Shown here in pieces: positions 14,555 through 23,335 of a stretch of 23,495 bases of DNA (positions within the stretch are counted from its first letter, which is position 1; each line of letters opens with the position of its first letter). A model generated the notes under the pieces. That model was not told the DNA's origin. It did no database searches and worked only from the letters and a program-made list of their open reading frames with translations. The position numbers and the translations under genes are program-made. Origin of the DNA: Ruminococcus sp. UBA6407. Its GTDB lineage: Bacteria > Bacillota > Clostridia > Oscillospirales > Ruminococcaceae. Where the stretch lies: positions 11,461 to 34,955 of the forward strand of contig DJPR01000006.1 of NCBI GenBank assembly GCA_002438605.1, in the 5' to 3' direction.

Positions 14555-15568
14555 TCAGGAACAATCAAAGCTTACATCACCGCTTTTACAGCAATAGCAG
14601 ACTTCATTAATAAGATTTTTACCATTGAAATAGTCCTCAAGATTATTGATTGTTATTTCAGCAATATTTTTCAGTGCCTCGTCTGTGAGAAAAGCCTGAT
14701 GTGATGTTATAATTACATTCGGAAGTGAAACAAGCCTTGCAAGTACGTCATCATCTACAATTTCTCCTGAATAATCCTCGAAGAAAATTTCGGTTTCCTC
14801 TTCATAAACATCCAGACCTGCACCTGCAACCTTTTTACATTTCAAGGCATTGAGCAGTGCCTCACTCTCAATAAGTCCTCCTCTTGATGTATTGATTATA
14901 TAAACTCCGTTCTTCATGCTCTCAAAAGCTTTTTCATTAAGCATATATTTTGAATTTTCTGTAAGCGGACAATGGAGAGAAATTATATCACTCTCCCTGT
15001 AAAGCATTTCAAGTTCAACATATTCAAAGTCAGGATTTTCTATATGATAAGGGTCATAAGCAAGAACATTCATTCCGAAGCCTTTACAAATCTTAATAAA
15101 AATCTGCCCTATTTTGCCTGTACCAATAACTCCGACTGTTTTTCCGTTAAGGTCAAAGCCTGTTAAACCTGTCAATGAAAAATTGAAATCTCTGGTTCTG
15201 TTATATGCCTTATGAATTTTACGGTTAAGGCACAAAAACAGTGCCATTGCGTGTTCTGCAACCGCATAAGGAGAATAAACAGGTACTCTGAGTACTTTTA
15301 ATTTCTTATGTGCAGCTTTAAAGTTTATATTATTATATCCTGCACATCTCATGGCAATTACTTTTACACCCTCGTTATAAAGAGTGTTTATAGTTTCGCT
15401 GTTTATTGTATCATTTACAAATGCAATTACAGCCTCACAGCCTTTCGCAAGCCTTGCAGTATGCGGATTTAATTTTTCTTCATAATATTCTATCTCAAAG
15501 CTTTTGTTCAGCTTTTCAAACCATTCCATATCATACTGCTTAGTATCAAAAAACGCAACCTTTTTCAT
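14555..15568 (-). CDS. ldhA: D-lactate dehydrogenase (D-2-hydroxyacid dehydrogenase)
   Basis: Reduces pyruvate to D-lactate with NADH, regenerating NAD in fermentation. The 337 residues fit the LdhA-type family: the SPYAVAEHAMAL segment (99-110), nucleotide-binding GTGKIG (149-154) with Asp172 after the second strand indicating NAD preference, catalytic Arg229 in NTSRGG, Glu257 in GLDVYEEE and His290 in TSHQAF. A short cysteine-rich C-terminal tail (NEVCYCCKSGD) is less usual. GGAG lies 7 nt before the ATG. It is monocistronic, with a likely promoter in the gap after clpC and a terminator. I found no clear Rex-type operator. A related hydroxyacid is possible as substrate, but D-lactate is the best fit. 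Confidence 0.88.
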   Translation of the reverse strand: MKKVAFFDTKQYDMEWFEKLNKSFEIEYYEEKLNPHTARLAKGCEAVIAFVNDTINSETINTLYNEGVKVIAMRCAGYNNINFKAAHKKLKVLRVPVYSPYAVAEHAMALFLCLNRKIHKAYNRTRDFNFSLTGLTGFDLNGKTVGVIGTGKIGQIFIKICKGFGMNVLAYDPYHIENPDFEYVELEMLYRESDIISLHCPLTENSKYMLNEKAFESMKNGVYIINTSRGGLIESEALLNALKCKKVAGAGLDVYEEETEIFFEDYSGEIVDDDVLARLVSLPNVIITSHQAFLTDEALKNIAEITINNLEDYFNGKNLINEVCYCCKSGDVSFDCS

Positions 15569-15593
15569 ATCATTACTCCATTTTGCTTTTTAT

Positions 15594-15622
15594 ATGATAA
15601 TTATTATGTCACGTTTAATCAA
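15594..15622 (-). promoter_or_regulatory. Possible promoter of ldhA
   Basis: TTGATT (15617-15622), a 17-bp spacer and TATCAT (15594-15599) on the minus strand, inside the 60-bp gap between clpC and ldhA. Confidence 0.45.
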
Positions 15623-15628
15623 AAAAAT

Positions 15629-17977
15629 TCAAGGCAGCACCGCAATTCCTACAAAAAATTTCACTTCATTATTTATATAATCCACCTTAATCATATCGCC
15701 CTTTGATACCTCTTTATTAATTATCATTGAAGCAAGTTCATTTTCCAAAAGCTCGGTAACTCGTCTTTTAATCGGTCTTGCACCGTATTTTTCCGTTCCC
15801 TTTGTTTCAGCTATTGCCTCTATAAGTGATTCGGTAAAGCTGATTTCAATTCCGATTTCATTTACACGTTTTTTTAGCTTATCAAGAAATTTACAGCTTA
15901 TTTTAATAAGGTCGTTCTTTTCAAATTCAGAAAAAACAATTATATCATCAATTCTGTTTATCAATTCGGGAGTAAATGTGTTCTTTACTGCATTCAATAT
16001 CATTTTTTCGTCAGCTTTTTTGCTGTTTTCACTAAAACCTAATGATGATTTTCCGCATAAATATTGTGAACCCGCATTTGATGTCATTATGATTATACAA
16101 TTTTTAAAGCTTACCTTTCTTAATGATGAATCAGTAAGCATTCCCTCGTCAAGAATTTGAAGAAGTATATTCAAAACCTCAGAATGTGCTTTCTCCACCT
16201 CATCAAAAAGAACAAGAGAATACGGATTTCTCCTTACCTTTTCGCATATACTCCCCTTTTCATCGTAACCGGCATATCCCGGAGGAGCTCCAATTAACTT
16301 AGAAACCGAATGCTTTTCCATATATTCCGACATATCCAGACGTATCATATTTTCAGATTTATCAAATAAAATCTCGGCAAGTCCCTTTGCAAGCTCTGTT
16401 TTTCCGACTCCTGTAGGTCCTACGAAAAGAAATGAACATAACGGACGGCTTGAATCACGAAACCCTGCCTTTGCTCTGAAAAGTGCCTTTGCAAGTTTTG
16501 AAACAGCATTATTATGTCCGACAACATATTCTTCAAGCCGTGACTCAAGAGAGTTAAGCTTTTCTGTTTCCTCAACAGTGAGCTTATTAAGTGATATTCC
16601 CGTTCTTAGTGATATAACAGCCATTATATCATCTTCACTTACCTCCTCGGCAAATGTATTTCCGTTTCTTATTATCTTATCAACGTCTTTTACAGACAGC
16701 TTTCCGCTCTTTACCTCTATTAAATCAGTTTCTTTTTTTACTATCGAACTGCATCTTATCTTTGCTCTTGCACAGGCTTCGTCTATTATATCAATTGCTT
16801 TATCGGGAAGAAATCTGTCATTTATATATCGGATTGACATGTTTACGGCAAGTGAAATTATTTTGTCTGATATTTTAACTCCATGATATTCTTCATAGCT
16901 CAATTTTATTCCCTGTATTATATCTATGCATTGACTACATGACGGCTCATATATCGGTACAGCCTGAAAACGTCTTTCAAGTGCAGAGTCTTTTTCTATT
17001 GTCTTTCTGTACTCCTCAAATGTGGTTGCACCTATAACCTGTAATTCTCCCCTTGCAAGCTGAGGCTTCATAATATTTGCAGCGTCAATTGCTCCCTCAG
17101 CTGCCCCCGCACCAACAATCGTATGAATTTCGTCAATAAACAATATTATATTTCCAGCCGAAACAGCTTCGTCAATACAGGCTTTAATGCGTTCTTCAAA
17201 GTCGCCTCTGTATTTTGCTCCGGACAGCAAAGCGGTAAAATCAAGAGAAAAAATAAATTTGTTCTTTAAAATATCAGGGACAAGATTTCTCACAAAAAGC
17301 TTTGCAACGCCTTCAACTATTGCAGTCTTTCCAACTCCTGCTTCACCGATTAAGCATGGATTGTTTTTTGTTTTTCTTGAAAGAAGCTGCAAAACTCTTT
17401 CAACCTCTTTGTCACGTCCGATAAGCGGATCATTTTTTTTAAGAAGTGATGTATCTGTTATGTTTTTTCCGTACTTGAAAAGATTTGGATATTGTGACGG
17501 CTTAGGCTGAACTGACATTATTATATCTTCTTTTATATTCACAGATGTTGAATTTTCAAGCTCGCCTGAAATCTTATATATATCCGCACCCACCTTTTTA
17601 AGCAGTGATGAGCCGCTGCATGACGAATCCTTTAAAATACTTATTAAGATATGTTCCGGAGATACCTGCTTTTTATTGTCCGCCACAGCAATATTATATG
17701 AATTTTCAAGTATCCTTTTAAGGGCGGTTGTGAAGCAGCGGTAATTCAGTCTTGACGGCACTCCTCTGCCTACAAGTGCAATTACTTCATCATATACGTT
17801 ATTGAATGACGCTCCTGCTTCCGTAAGCAGCCGACCTGCATAACATTCTCTGTCGTTCACAAGTGCAAGAAGTATATGTTCACTTCCAACATAGGTATGC
17901 CCCATTTCAGATGCAATTCGTATTCCGCTGTCAGCTATTTTTATCGACTTTCTCGTAAAACGCTCTGAATTAATCAT
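15629..17977 (-). CDS. clpC: ClpC-type AAA+ unfoldase with shortened middle domain
   Basis: Hexameric ATPase that unfolds proteins and feeds them to ClpP. The 782 residues comprise two Clp-N repeats (about 1-145), AAA1 with GEAGVGKT (211-218) and LFIDEIH (279-285), AAA2 with GPTGVGKT (520-527) and VLFDEVEK (589-596), and the ClpP-docking LGF loop (646-648), so it should work with ClpP. The linker between AAA1 and AAA2 is only about 40 residues (409-449), and I do not see the UVR coiled-coil M domain of typical ClpC, through which MecA and McsB act. No ctsR, mcsA or mcsB is adjacent, and no CtsR heptads are visible upstream. AGGAGG precedes the ATG. The last codons and the stop lie in a dispersed repeat. 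Confidence 0.88.
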   Translation of the reverse strand: MINSERFTRKSIKIADSGIRIASEMGHTYVGSEHILLALVNDRECYAGRLLTEAGASFNNVYDEVIALVGRGVPSRLNYRCFTTALKRILENSYNIAVADNKKQVSPEHILISILKDSSCSGSSLLKKVGADIYKISGELENSTSVNIKEDIIMSVQPKPSQYPNLFKYGKNITDTSLLKKNDPLIGRDKEVERVLQLLSRKTKNNPCLIGEAGVGKTAIVEGVAKLFVRNLVPDILKNKFIFSLDFTALLSGAKYRGDFEERIKACIDEAVSAGNIILFIDEIHTIVGAGAAEGAIDAANIMKPQLARGELQVIGATTFEEYRKTIEKDSALERRFQAVPIYEPSCSQCIDIIQGIKLSYEEYHGVKISDKIISLAVNMSIRYINDRFLPDKAIDIIDEACARAKIRCSSIVKKETDLIEVKSGKLSVKDVDKIIRNGNTFAEEVSEDDIMAVISLRTGISLNKLTVEETEKLNSLESRLEEYVVGHNNAVSKLAKALFRAKAGFRDSSRPLCSFLFVGPTGVGKTELAKGLAEILFDKSENMIRLDMSEYMEKHSVSKLIGAPPGYAGYDEKGSICEKVRRNPYSLVLFDEVEKAHSEVLNILLQILDEGMLTDSSLRKVSFKNCIIIMTSNAGSQYLCGKSSLGFSENSKKADEKMILNAVKNTFTPELINRIDDIIVFSEFEKNDLIKISCKFLDKLKKRVNEIGIEISFTESLIEAIAETKGTEKYGARPIKRRVTELLENELASMIINKEVSKGDMIKVDYINNEVKFFVGIAVLP
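15631..15644 (+). repeat. Repeat copy E at the clpC 3' end
   Basis: AAGGCAGCACCGCA on the plus strand, the first 14 bases of the consensus. On the other strand it encodes the last residues of ClpC (AVLP) and overlaps the first base of the stop codon. Confidence 0.65.
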
Positions 17978-18103
17978 GATTTAACCTCCTAAGTCTTTTG
18001 AACCACCGCTATCCTCAGTTATATCTGAAGAAGTGCTGCTTATATAGTATGCCACTCTTTTCCTGCGATAACAGTCGAAAGCAATATGTCGGAAAAAATT
18101 GTA

Positions 18104-18130
18104 ACACTTTTTTTCGGCTGTCATATTATG
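18104..18130 (+). promoter_or_regulatory. Possible SigK-type promoter of the Cys-rich peptide gene
   Basis: AC (18104-18105, within GTAACA), a 16-bp gap and CATATTATG (18122-18130) approach the sigma-K pattern AC-N16-CATANNNTA with one mismatch. A 6-bp hairpin (CGAAGT/ACTTCG, 18141-18160) follows in the leader. The assignment is inference because sporulation promoters are short motifs. Confidence 0.4.
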
Positions 18131-18193
18131 TACTATGAAACGAAGTTAAAAAAGACTTCGCTTCAAATACATTTTAATTAAGGAGTTGTTCTT

Positions 18194-18346
18194 ATGAATT
18201 GTGGATGCGGATTTGAAGGTAATGGTTGCTGGTGGATTATTCTTTTAATTCTCCTTTTCATCATTCTTTTCTGCTGCTGCGGCAACAACGGTATAGGCTG
18301 CGGCGGCTGTGACAACGGCTGCGGCAACAACTGCTGTGGATGCTGA
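18194..18346 (+). CDS. 50-residue Cys/Gly-rich membrane peptide
   Basis: An unusual small protein with a strong ribosome site (AAGGAG, 8 nt before ATG). It has three parts: a short Gly/Cys N-terminus (1-12), one hydrophobic helix (WWIILLILLFIILF, 13-26), and a C-terminal half of almost only Cys, Gly and Asn (27-50). Twelve of the 50 residues are cysteine. The G+C-rich codons reflect this composition. It resembles short proteins annotated in clostridia as chorion-class high-cysteine or spore-coat-like peptides; that link is from memory of the style, not a tested match. A possible sigma-K promoter upstream would fit a coat or outer-membrane role with disulfide crosslinking or metal binding. It is monocistronic and ends at a bidirectional terminator. 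Confidence 0.8.
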   Translation: MNCGCGFEGNGCWWIILLILLFIILFCCCGNNGIGCGGCDNGCGNNCCGC

Positions 18347-18383
18347 TTAAAGCCTGAAAAAAGCCATTTAGTTTAACCTCCAA

Positions 18384-18418
18384 AAAAACACCGCAGTCTT
18401 AATGACTGCGGTGTTTTT
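18384..18418. terminator. Bidirectional terminator between the Cys-rich gene and lysA
   Basis: AAAAACACCGCAGTC and GACTGCGGTGTTTTT form a perfect 15-bp stem with a 5-base loop. A and T runs flank it symmetrically, so it can serve both convergent genes. Confidence 0.9.
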
Positions 18419-18435
18419 ACATATGCCTTATTTTC

Positions 18436-19734
18436 TTATATATCATTTCTTATGATGTCATCAAGTGTTTCACGCTTTACAGCTATTCGTGATTGACCGT
18501 TATTCACAAATACAACAGCCGGCTTTGGTATTCTGTTGTAATTTGATGACATTGAATAGTTATATGCTCCTGTTGCACAAACAGCGATAATGTCACCTGA
18601 TTCTGCATGCTGAAGCTTCATGTTTTCACCGATAAGGTCGCCGCTTTCACAGCACTTTCCTGCTATTGTAACTGTTTCACTTCGTTCCTCTGATGCCTTA
18701 TTTGCCACAATAGCTTCGTATTCAGACTTATAAAGTGCATAACGAGGATTATCACACATTCCTCCGTCTATTGACACATAAGTTCTGATATTCGGTATTT
18801 CTTTTCTTGCTCCAACCTTATATAAGGTTATTCCCGCAGGTGCTGCAATGGAACGTCCGGGTTCGATAAACATGGCCGGAAGATTTATCTGAAGCTCTTT
18901 ACAGCATTGATGTACAACGCCTGATACTCTTTCCATGTATGTTTCATACGGTACAGGATCATCCTTATCCATATACTTTATGCCGAATCCGCCGCCAAGA
19001 TTAAGCTCCTTGATTTCATATCCAAGTTCATTTTTAATCTTTGCTATAAAATTCAGCATAACTCTTGCAGCTTCTTCAAAAGGTGCAATGTCAAAAATCT
19101 GTGAACCGATATGACAGTGAAGTCCTCTGAGATTAATATTCTTATGCTCAAGAGCGTTCTTAACTGCTTCAAATGCTTCACCTGTTTCCAGTGCAAATCC
19201 GAACTTGCTGTCTATCTGACCTGTTTTGACAAAATCATGGGTATGTGCGTCAATACCAGGCTTTATTCTGAACATAATGTTTACTGTTACATTCTTTTCC
19301 TCAGCAATTTTATTCAATCTCTTTAATTCATCAATATTATCAACTATAATATGCCCTACCTTGTTTTCTACGGCAAAATCAAGTTCTTCATCAGTTTTAT
19401 TATTTCCATGAAATCCGATTTTGTCGCAATCAAAACCCGCTTTTAAGGCAGTATAAAGTTCACCGATTGAAACAACGTCCAGACCTATTCCCTCGTCCTT
19501 TATTATTCTGCACATCTCAATACAGGAAAATGCTTTGCTTGCATAGCAGACAAGCCCGTTTCCGCCGTAAAACTTATCAATGCTGTTCTTAAAGCTTCTG
19601 CAATTCTTTCTTATAAGCTGTTCGTCCATTACATAAAGCGGTGTTCCGTACTTTTCAGCTAATTCGACAGTATCAATACCTGAAATGGTCAAATGACCTC
19701 TTTCGTTAACATTAAGGTTTTCAGATACAAACAT
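18436..19734 (-). CDS. lysA: Diaminopimelate decarboxylase
   Basis: PLP enzyme that converts meso-diaminopimelate to L-lysine, the last step of lysine synthesis. The 432 residues form the alanine-racemase-like barrel and C-terminal beta domain of fold III decarboxylases. The PLP lysine is Lys67 in YASKAFSC, followed by HCHIGSQ (207-213), GGGFGI, the phosphate- and substrate-binding EPGRS (291-295), and the active-site cysteine in CCESGD (about 362). I chose the ATG at 19734, with GAAAGG 9 nt upstream; an ATG at 19743 would directly abut that site. No lysine riboswitch is present: the promoter lies only about 20 bp upstream. It is a single-gene unit ending at a strong terminator. Confidence 0.95.
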   Translation of the reverse strand: MFVSENLNVNERGHLTISGIDTVELAEKYGTPLYVMDEQLIRKNCRSFKNSIDKFYGGNGLVCYASKAFSCIEMCRIIKDEGIGLDVVSIGELYTALKAGFDCDKIGFHGNNKTDEELDFAVENKVGHIIVDNIDELKRLNKIAEEKNVTVNIMFRIKPGIDAHTHDFVKTGQIDSKFGFALETGEAFEAVKNALEHKNINLRGLHCHIGSQIFDIAPFEEAARVMLNFIAKIKNELGYEIKELNLGGGFGIKYMDKDDPVPYETYMERVSGVVHQCCKELQINLPAMFIEPGRSIAAPAGITLYKVGARKEIPNIRTYVSIDGGMCDNPRYALYKSEYEAIVANKASEERSETVTIAGKCCESGDLIGENMKLQHAESGDIIAVCATGAYNYSMSSNYNRIPKPAVVFVNNGQSRIAVKRETLDDIIRNDI

Positions 19735-19751
19735 TTTAAACATCCTTTCAA

Positions 19752-19779
19752 ATTATAGCGTTACAACAAAATACTGCAA
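19752..19779 (-). promoter_or_regulatory. Promoter of lysA (shared module)
   Basis: TTGCAG (19774-19779), a 16-bp spacer and TATAAT (19752-19757) on the minus strand. The predicted start point is near 19745, so the mRNA would carry only about 10 nt before the ATG. The sequence from 19756 to about 19793 nearly duplicates the proximal promoter of the phosphoesterase operon at 14399. Confidence 0.65.
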
Positions 19780-19886
19780 TTAATCTGAAAATTCAAACTG
19801 CATATTACTTCGTTGTCCGCCTTGTTATATACGGTTTGCTTTTGTCATCTTATGTCGCATTATTTTATTGCATTGCTATAGAATTA

Positions 19887-20483
19887 CTATTCGTCATTAT
19901 CCTGAGATGAAATATCGTCTATAATTTTTCTAAGCTCCTCAACCCCCTCAAAAGTCTGGGATGAAAAAGGAACTGTATGGATTTCGTCAAAATGAGGTAT
20001 CTCCTCAGCAAATTTTTCCATACGACTTATTCGTTCGCTTTTTTTCAGCTTGTCTGCCTTTGTTAAAACTATGACAAAAGGACGCTCTGTTTCAATAAGA
20101 TAATCTATCATCTGCAAATCGTCCGCAGACGGTGCATGACGCATATCAATAAGCAGAAAAACAAGGTAGAAATCCCTGTCAGAATTTAAGTATCCCTCTA
20201 TAAGTTCAGACCAACGCTGTTTTTCGGATTTTGATACCTTGGCATAGCCGTATCCGGGCAAATCAGCAAAAAATATATTTTCAAGCTTATAGAAGTTTAT
20301 GGTTGCTGTTTTCCCGGGAACAGAGCTTACTCTTGCAAGATTTTTTCTGTTGAACAATTTATTTATCAGGGTTGATTTTCCAACATTTGAACGTCCTGCA
20401 AAGGCAATTTCAATCCCCTCGCATGGAGGTATCTGAGAAAACTTGCCATAGGATGCATAGAACTCAGCTTTATTGAAATTCAT
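19887..20483 (-). CDS. engB: Ribosome biogenesis GTP-binding protein EngB/YsxC
   Basis: TRAFAC-class GTPase needed for assembly of the large ribosomal subunit. The 198 residues hold G1 GRSNVGKS (30-37), the switch region with SSVPGKTATINF, G3 DLPGYG (74-79), G4 TKADK (141-145) and a G5 serine segment (PFSSQ). AGGAGG precedes the ATG by 8 nt. It follows lon with a 20-bp gap, the classical lon-engB order of Bacillus and relatives, and is probably expressed from the lon promoter. I see no clear terminator between it and lysA. Confidence 0.95.
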   Translation of the reverse strand: MNFNKAEFYASYGKFSQIPPCEGIEIAFAGRSNVGKSTLINKLFNRKNLARVSSVPGKTATINFYKLENIFFADLPGYGYAKVSKSEKQRWSELIEGYLNSDRDFYLVFLLIDMRHAPSADDLQMIDYLIETERPFVIVLTKADKLKKSERISRMEKFAEEIPHFDEIHTVPFSSQTFEGVEELRKIIDDISSQDNDE

Positions 20484-20503
20484 TGGAAAAAACCTCCTTG
20501 TTT

Positions 20504-22921
20504 TTATGAAGATATAACCGAATGTTCTCTTGATACATCAGCATTTGGTATATTCAATATATTTGGCTTGGGGGCTTGTGAAAAGTCAAGTGCATTATCA
20601 AGTACCTGCTCAATGGTTTCCGCATAAATAAATTTGATGTTTGCTTTTACAGCATCATCCACTTCTTCTATATCAGATAAGTTTGCAGACGGAATAATAA
20701 CACTTTTTATTCCTGCTTTATATGCCGCCATTGTTTTTTCTTTGAGTCCGCCGATTGGAAGAACCTTTCCATGAAGTGTGATTTCACCCGTCATTGCAAC
20801 ATCTGATTTAACAGGTATTCCTGATAATGCCGAAATAAGTGCAGTTGACATTGTTACGCCTGCTGACGGGCCGTCCTTTGGAACAGCACCTTCCGGAGCA
20901 TGGATATGTATGTCATTTTCTTTATAAAAATCAGGATTGATGCCATACTTTTCCGCAACACTTCTGCTGTAGCTTACCGCAAGCTTTGCACTTTCTTTCA
21001 TCACATCACCCAGAGAGCCTGTTACCTCAATATTTCCTTTTCCTTTAAGAATAAGGACTTCAAGAGGCATAAGAACTCCTCCAACAGATGTCCATGCAAG
21101 TCCGTTTACCACACCAACCTGATTTTCATTTGATTTCAAATCAGGCAGATATTTATAAATTCCAAGATAATCTTTAAGATTTGAGGATTTTACAGTAACC
21201 TTTTTAGTTTCTTCTGAAGCAATTGCTCTTGCACCCTTACGGCAAAGCGAAGCAATACATCTTTCAAGATTTCTTACACCTGCCTCTTTAGTGTAATAAG
21301 CTATTATATTGTCAATAGCCTTATCCTCTATTTTCAGCTGACTTGCTTTGAGTCCGTTTTCCTTTAGCTGTTTTGGAATAAGGTGTTCTTTAGCTATGTG
21401 GAATTTTTCTTCCGCAGTATAGCTTGTAAGCTCTATAACTTCCATTCTGTCAAGCAGAGGCTGAGGTATTGTTGATGTTGTATTTGCCGTTGTTATGAAG
21501 ACTGCCTTGCTTAAATCAAATGGCAGTTCTATAAAGTGGTCACGAAATGAACTATTCTGCTCACTGTCAAGAACCTCCAGCATGGCAGATGACGGGTCAC
21601 CCTTTATATCACTGCACATCTTATCAATTTCATCGAAAAGAATAAGCGGATTTGCCGTACCTGCCTGTTGAATTGCAGTAATAATACGTCCCGGCATTGC
21701 ACCGACGTATGTTTTTCTGTGACCTCTTATATCAGCTTCATCACGAATTCCGCCAAGTGAAACTCTTGCATATTTGCGTCCCATAGCTTTTGCAATGGAA
21801 CGTCCGATTGAAGTCTTACCGATTCCGGGCGGACCGACAAGGCATATTATCTGACCGTTTATATCCGGTTTTAAAATATGAACTGCAAGAAATTCAAGTA
21901 TGCGTTCCTTGACCTTTTTAAGTCCGTAATGGTCTTTTTCAAGGATTGCTTCTGATTTCTGAAGTGAAACCTTGCATTTTGAATATTTACCCCATGGAAG
22001 TGAAATACAAGTATCAAGGTAATTTCTGATTACAAAAGCCTCCTGAGAAGATGACGGCAGTTTTGCAAGCTTGTCATTTTCTTTTAAGAGCTTATCCTTG
22101 TTTTCCTGAGTTGTTTTAAGTTCAATAATTTTTGATGCATACTCAAAATATTCATCCTCATCATTTTCACCAAGCTGTGACTGAATAACCCTTAGCTGTT
22201 CTCTGAGGTAATTTTCACGCTGTCCCTTATCAATACTTTCCTGAGTTTGTTCATTGATAGCATGTTCAAGCTGAAGAATTTCTATTTCAGACGCCATACA
22301 TGACAATAAAGCTGTAAGCTTATTAATTATGCTGTTTTCTTCAAGGAGCATCTGTTTATCCTGATAAGGAAGATTGCTGTTAAAGACTATTGTTTCAAAA
22401 AGTTTTGTCGGGGAATCCTGACATAGAACAGAGCCTATGATTTCTTTCGGCATTTTGGGAAAGAACTCAGAATATCTTTCAAAAACATCTTTGACAGACC
22501 TTACAAGTGCCTCAGCCTCAACTTCATCGTATTTTGCTCTTGAATAAAGAGGAAGTTTTTTGACCTTTGCTTTCAGGACTCCGTCATTATCTTCAAGCTC
22601 GCAGATGCTTGCTCTGTAGCTGCCCTCAATCAGCACTTTCATAATGCTGTTATCCGGAAGTTTTAATATTTGCCTGATTTCAGCAACAGTACCGACTTTG
22701 TATAAATCGGATTCCTTCGGATCTTCGACAAAAGTATCCTTCTGAGCAACAAGGAAAATTTTTCCGCCATTTTTTATAGCAGCTTCAATTGCTTTAATTG
22801 ATTTTTTTCGTGCAATATCAAAATGCATGACCATTTTCGGAAATGCCACCATGCCACGCATTGCGATTGTATAAAATGTATTATTATCGTTGTTCACAAT
22901 TTCAGAATTAATCTGACTCAT
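20504..22921 (-). CDS. lon: ATP-dependent Lon protease (LonA)
   Basis: Cytosolic AAA+ protease that degrades damaged and selected regulatory proteins. The 805 residues consist of a Lon N-domain (about 16-215), a coiled-coil stretch (about 220-300), an AAA module with GPPGIGKT (363-370) and LILFDEIDK (426-434), and a C-terminal protease domain with the Ser-Lys dyad: Ser686 in KDGPSAG and Lys729 in GGLKEK, 43 residues apart as in known LonA. I chose the ATG at 22921, 6 nt after GGTGA; the frame extends to a TTG at 22945 without a better ribosome site. It heads the lon-engB operon. An inverted repeat sits at its transcription start. Confidence 0.96.
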   Translation of the reverse strand: MSQINSEIVNNDNNTFYTIAMRGMVAFPKMVMHFDIARKKSIKAIEAAIKNGGKIFLVAQKDTFVEDPKESDLYKVGTVAEIRQILKLPDNSIMKVLIEGSYRASICELEDNDGVLKAKVKKLPLYSRAKYDEVEAEALVRSVKDVFERYSEFFPKMPKEIIGSVLCQDSPTKLFETIVFNSNLPYQDKQMLLEENSIINKLTALLSCMASEIEILQLEHAINEQTQESIDKGQRENYLREQLRVIQSQLGENDEDEYFEYASKIIELKTTQENKDKLLKENDKLAKLPSSSQEAFVIRNYLDTCISLPWGKYSKCKVSLQKSEAILEKDHYGLKKVKERILEFLAVHILKPDINGQIICLVGPPGIGKTSIGRSIAKAMGRKYARVSLGGIRDEADIRGHRKTYVGAMPGRIITAIQQAGTANPLILFDEIDKMCSDIKGDPSSAMLEVLDSEQNSSFRDHFIELPFDLSKAVFITTANTTSTIPQPLLDRMEVIELTSYTAEEKFHIAKEHLIPKQLKENGLKASQLKIEDKAIDNIIAYYTKEAGVRNLERCIASLCRKGARAIASEETKKVTVKSSNLKDYLGIYKYLPDLKSNENQVGVVNGLAWTSVGGVLMPLEVLILKGKGNIEVTGSLGDVMKESAKLAVSYSRSVAEKYGINPDFYKENDIHIHAPEGAVPKDGPSAGVTMSTALISALSGIPVKSDVAMTGEITLHGKVLPIGGLKEKTMAAYKAGIKSVIIPSANLSDIEEVDDAVKANIKFIYAETIEQVLDNALDFSQAPKPNILNIPNADVSREHSVISS

Positions 22922-22954
22922 ATATTCACCATTCAATCTCTGCAAAAAATTTAA

Positions 22955-22982
22955 AGCATTAATATTGCAGTTTACTAATGCT
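22955..22982. promoter_or_regulatory. Inverted repeat at the lon transcription start
   Basis: AGCATTA (22955-22961) and TAATGCT (22976-22982) are perfect 7-bp arms separated by 14 bases. The right edge coincides with the predicted start point of lon, where an operator could block transcription. It matches neither CIRCE nor CtsR heptads. It could equally act as a weak hairpin in the mRNA leader. Confidence 0.45.
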
Positions 22983-22988
22983 GATTAC

Positions 22989-23017
22989 ATTATACTATAA
23001 AACCATACTAATTGCAA
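22989..23017 (-). promoter_or_regulatory. Promoter of the lon-engB operon
   Basis: TTGCAA (23012-23017), an exact 17-bp spacer and TATAAT (22989-22994) on the minus strand, about 68 nt before the lon ATG. Confidence 0.8.
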
Positions 23018-23040
23018 GTAGAAAATAATTCTTTTTACAA

Positions 23041-23274
23041 AATGCGACTTTTTTGATATGCTTTTTAATACACATTTTCATTAATCAGCTAAAATAAAAA
23101 TAGATTAGCTAACTACATTTGGATTTTTAATTTATTTTCCGTGCTGATTTATTTTTGTATAATAAAAAAATGCTGCGATTATTAAGACTGCCACGCACTT
23201 TACAAAACCCCATACAATTCAAATCATTTAATTTATTTTGATTAAATAATTGCAGAATATTTGTATATGAAATC
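23041..23274. other. AT-rich intergenic stretch without a visible gene
   Basis: No supported ORF or RNA gene. Small AT-rich inverted repeats are present (AGCTAA/TTAGCT near 23090-23115; ATTTAAT/ATTAAAT near 23227-23248). A TATAAT at about 23158 has no good -35 partner. Near 23167-23180 the bases AAAATGCTGC recall the shared promoter module, but the similarity is short. Confidence 0.5.
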
Positions 23275-23303
23275 TTTACGGCTTAGTATTGATGTAGTAT
23301 AAT
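23275..23303 (+). promoter_or_regulatory. Possible promoter near the right edge
   Basis: TTTACG, a 17-bp spacer and TATAAT (23298-23303) on the plus strand, reading toward a short ORF and repeat copy F. Confidence 0.5.
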
Positions 23304-23335
23304 AAAACTTGACACACCAACCTCAAAGAAGAAAA

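Noticed and set aside
15569..15628. Rex operator before ldhA
   Set aside because: The AT-rich gap has short palindromic stretches, but none comes close to the TTGTTAA-N4-TTAACAA type pattern.
17978..18193. CtsR operator upstream of clpC
   Set aside because: No tandem GGTCAAA-type heptads are seen. A CATACTATA near 18045-18053 resembles a sporulation -10 box on the minus strand but has no matching -35, so I did not call it.
19744..19886. Lysine riboswitch before lysA
   Set aside because: The promoter is about 20 bp from the start codon, leaving no room for an L-box, and no such structure is visible in the gap.
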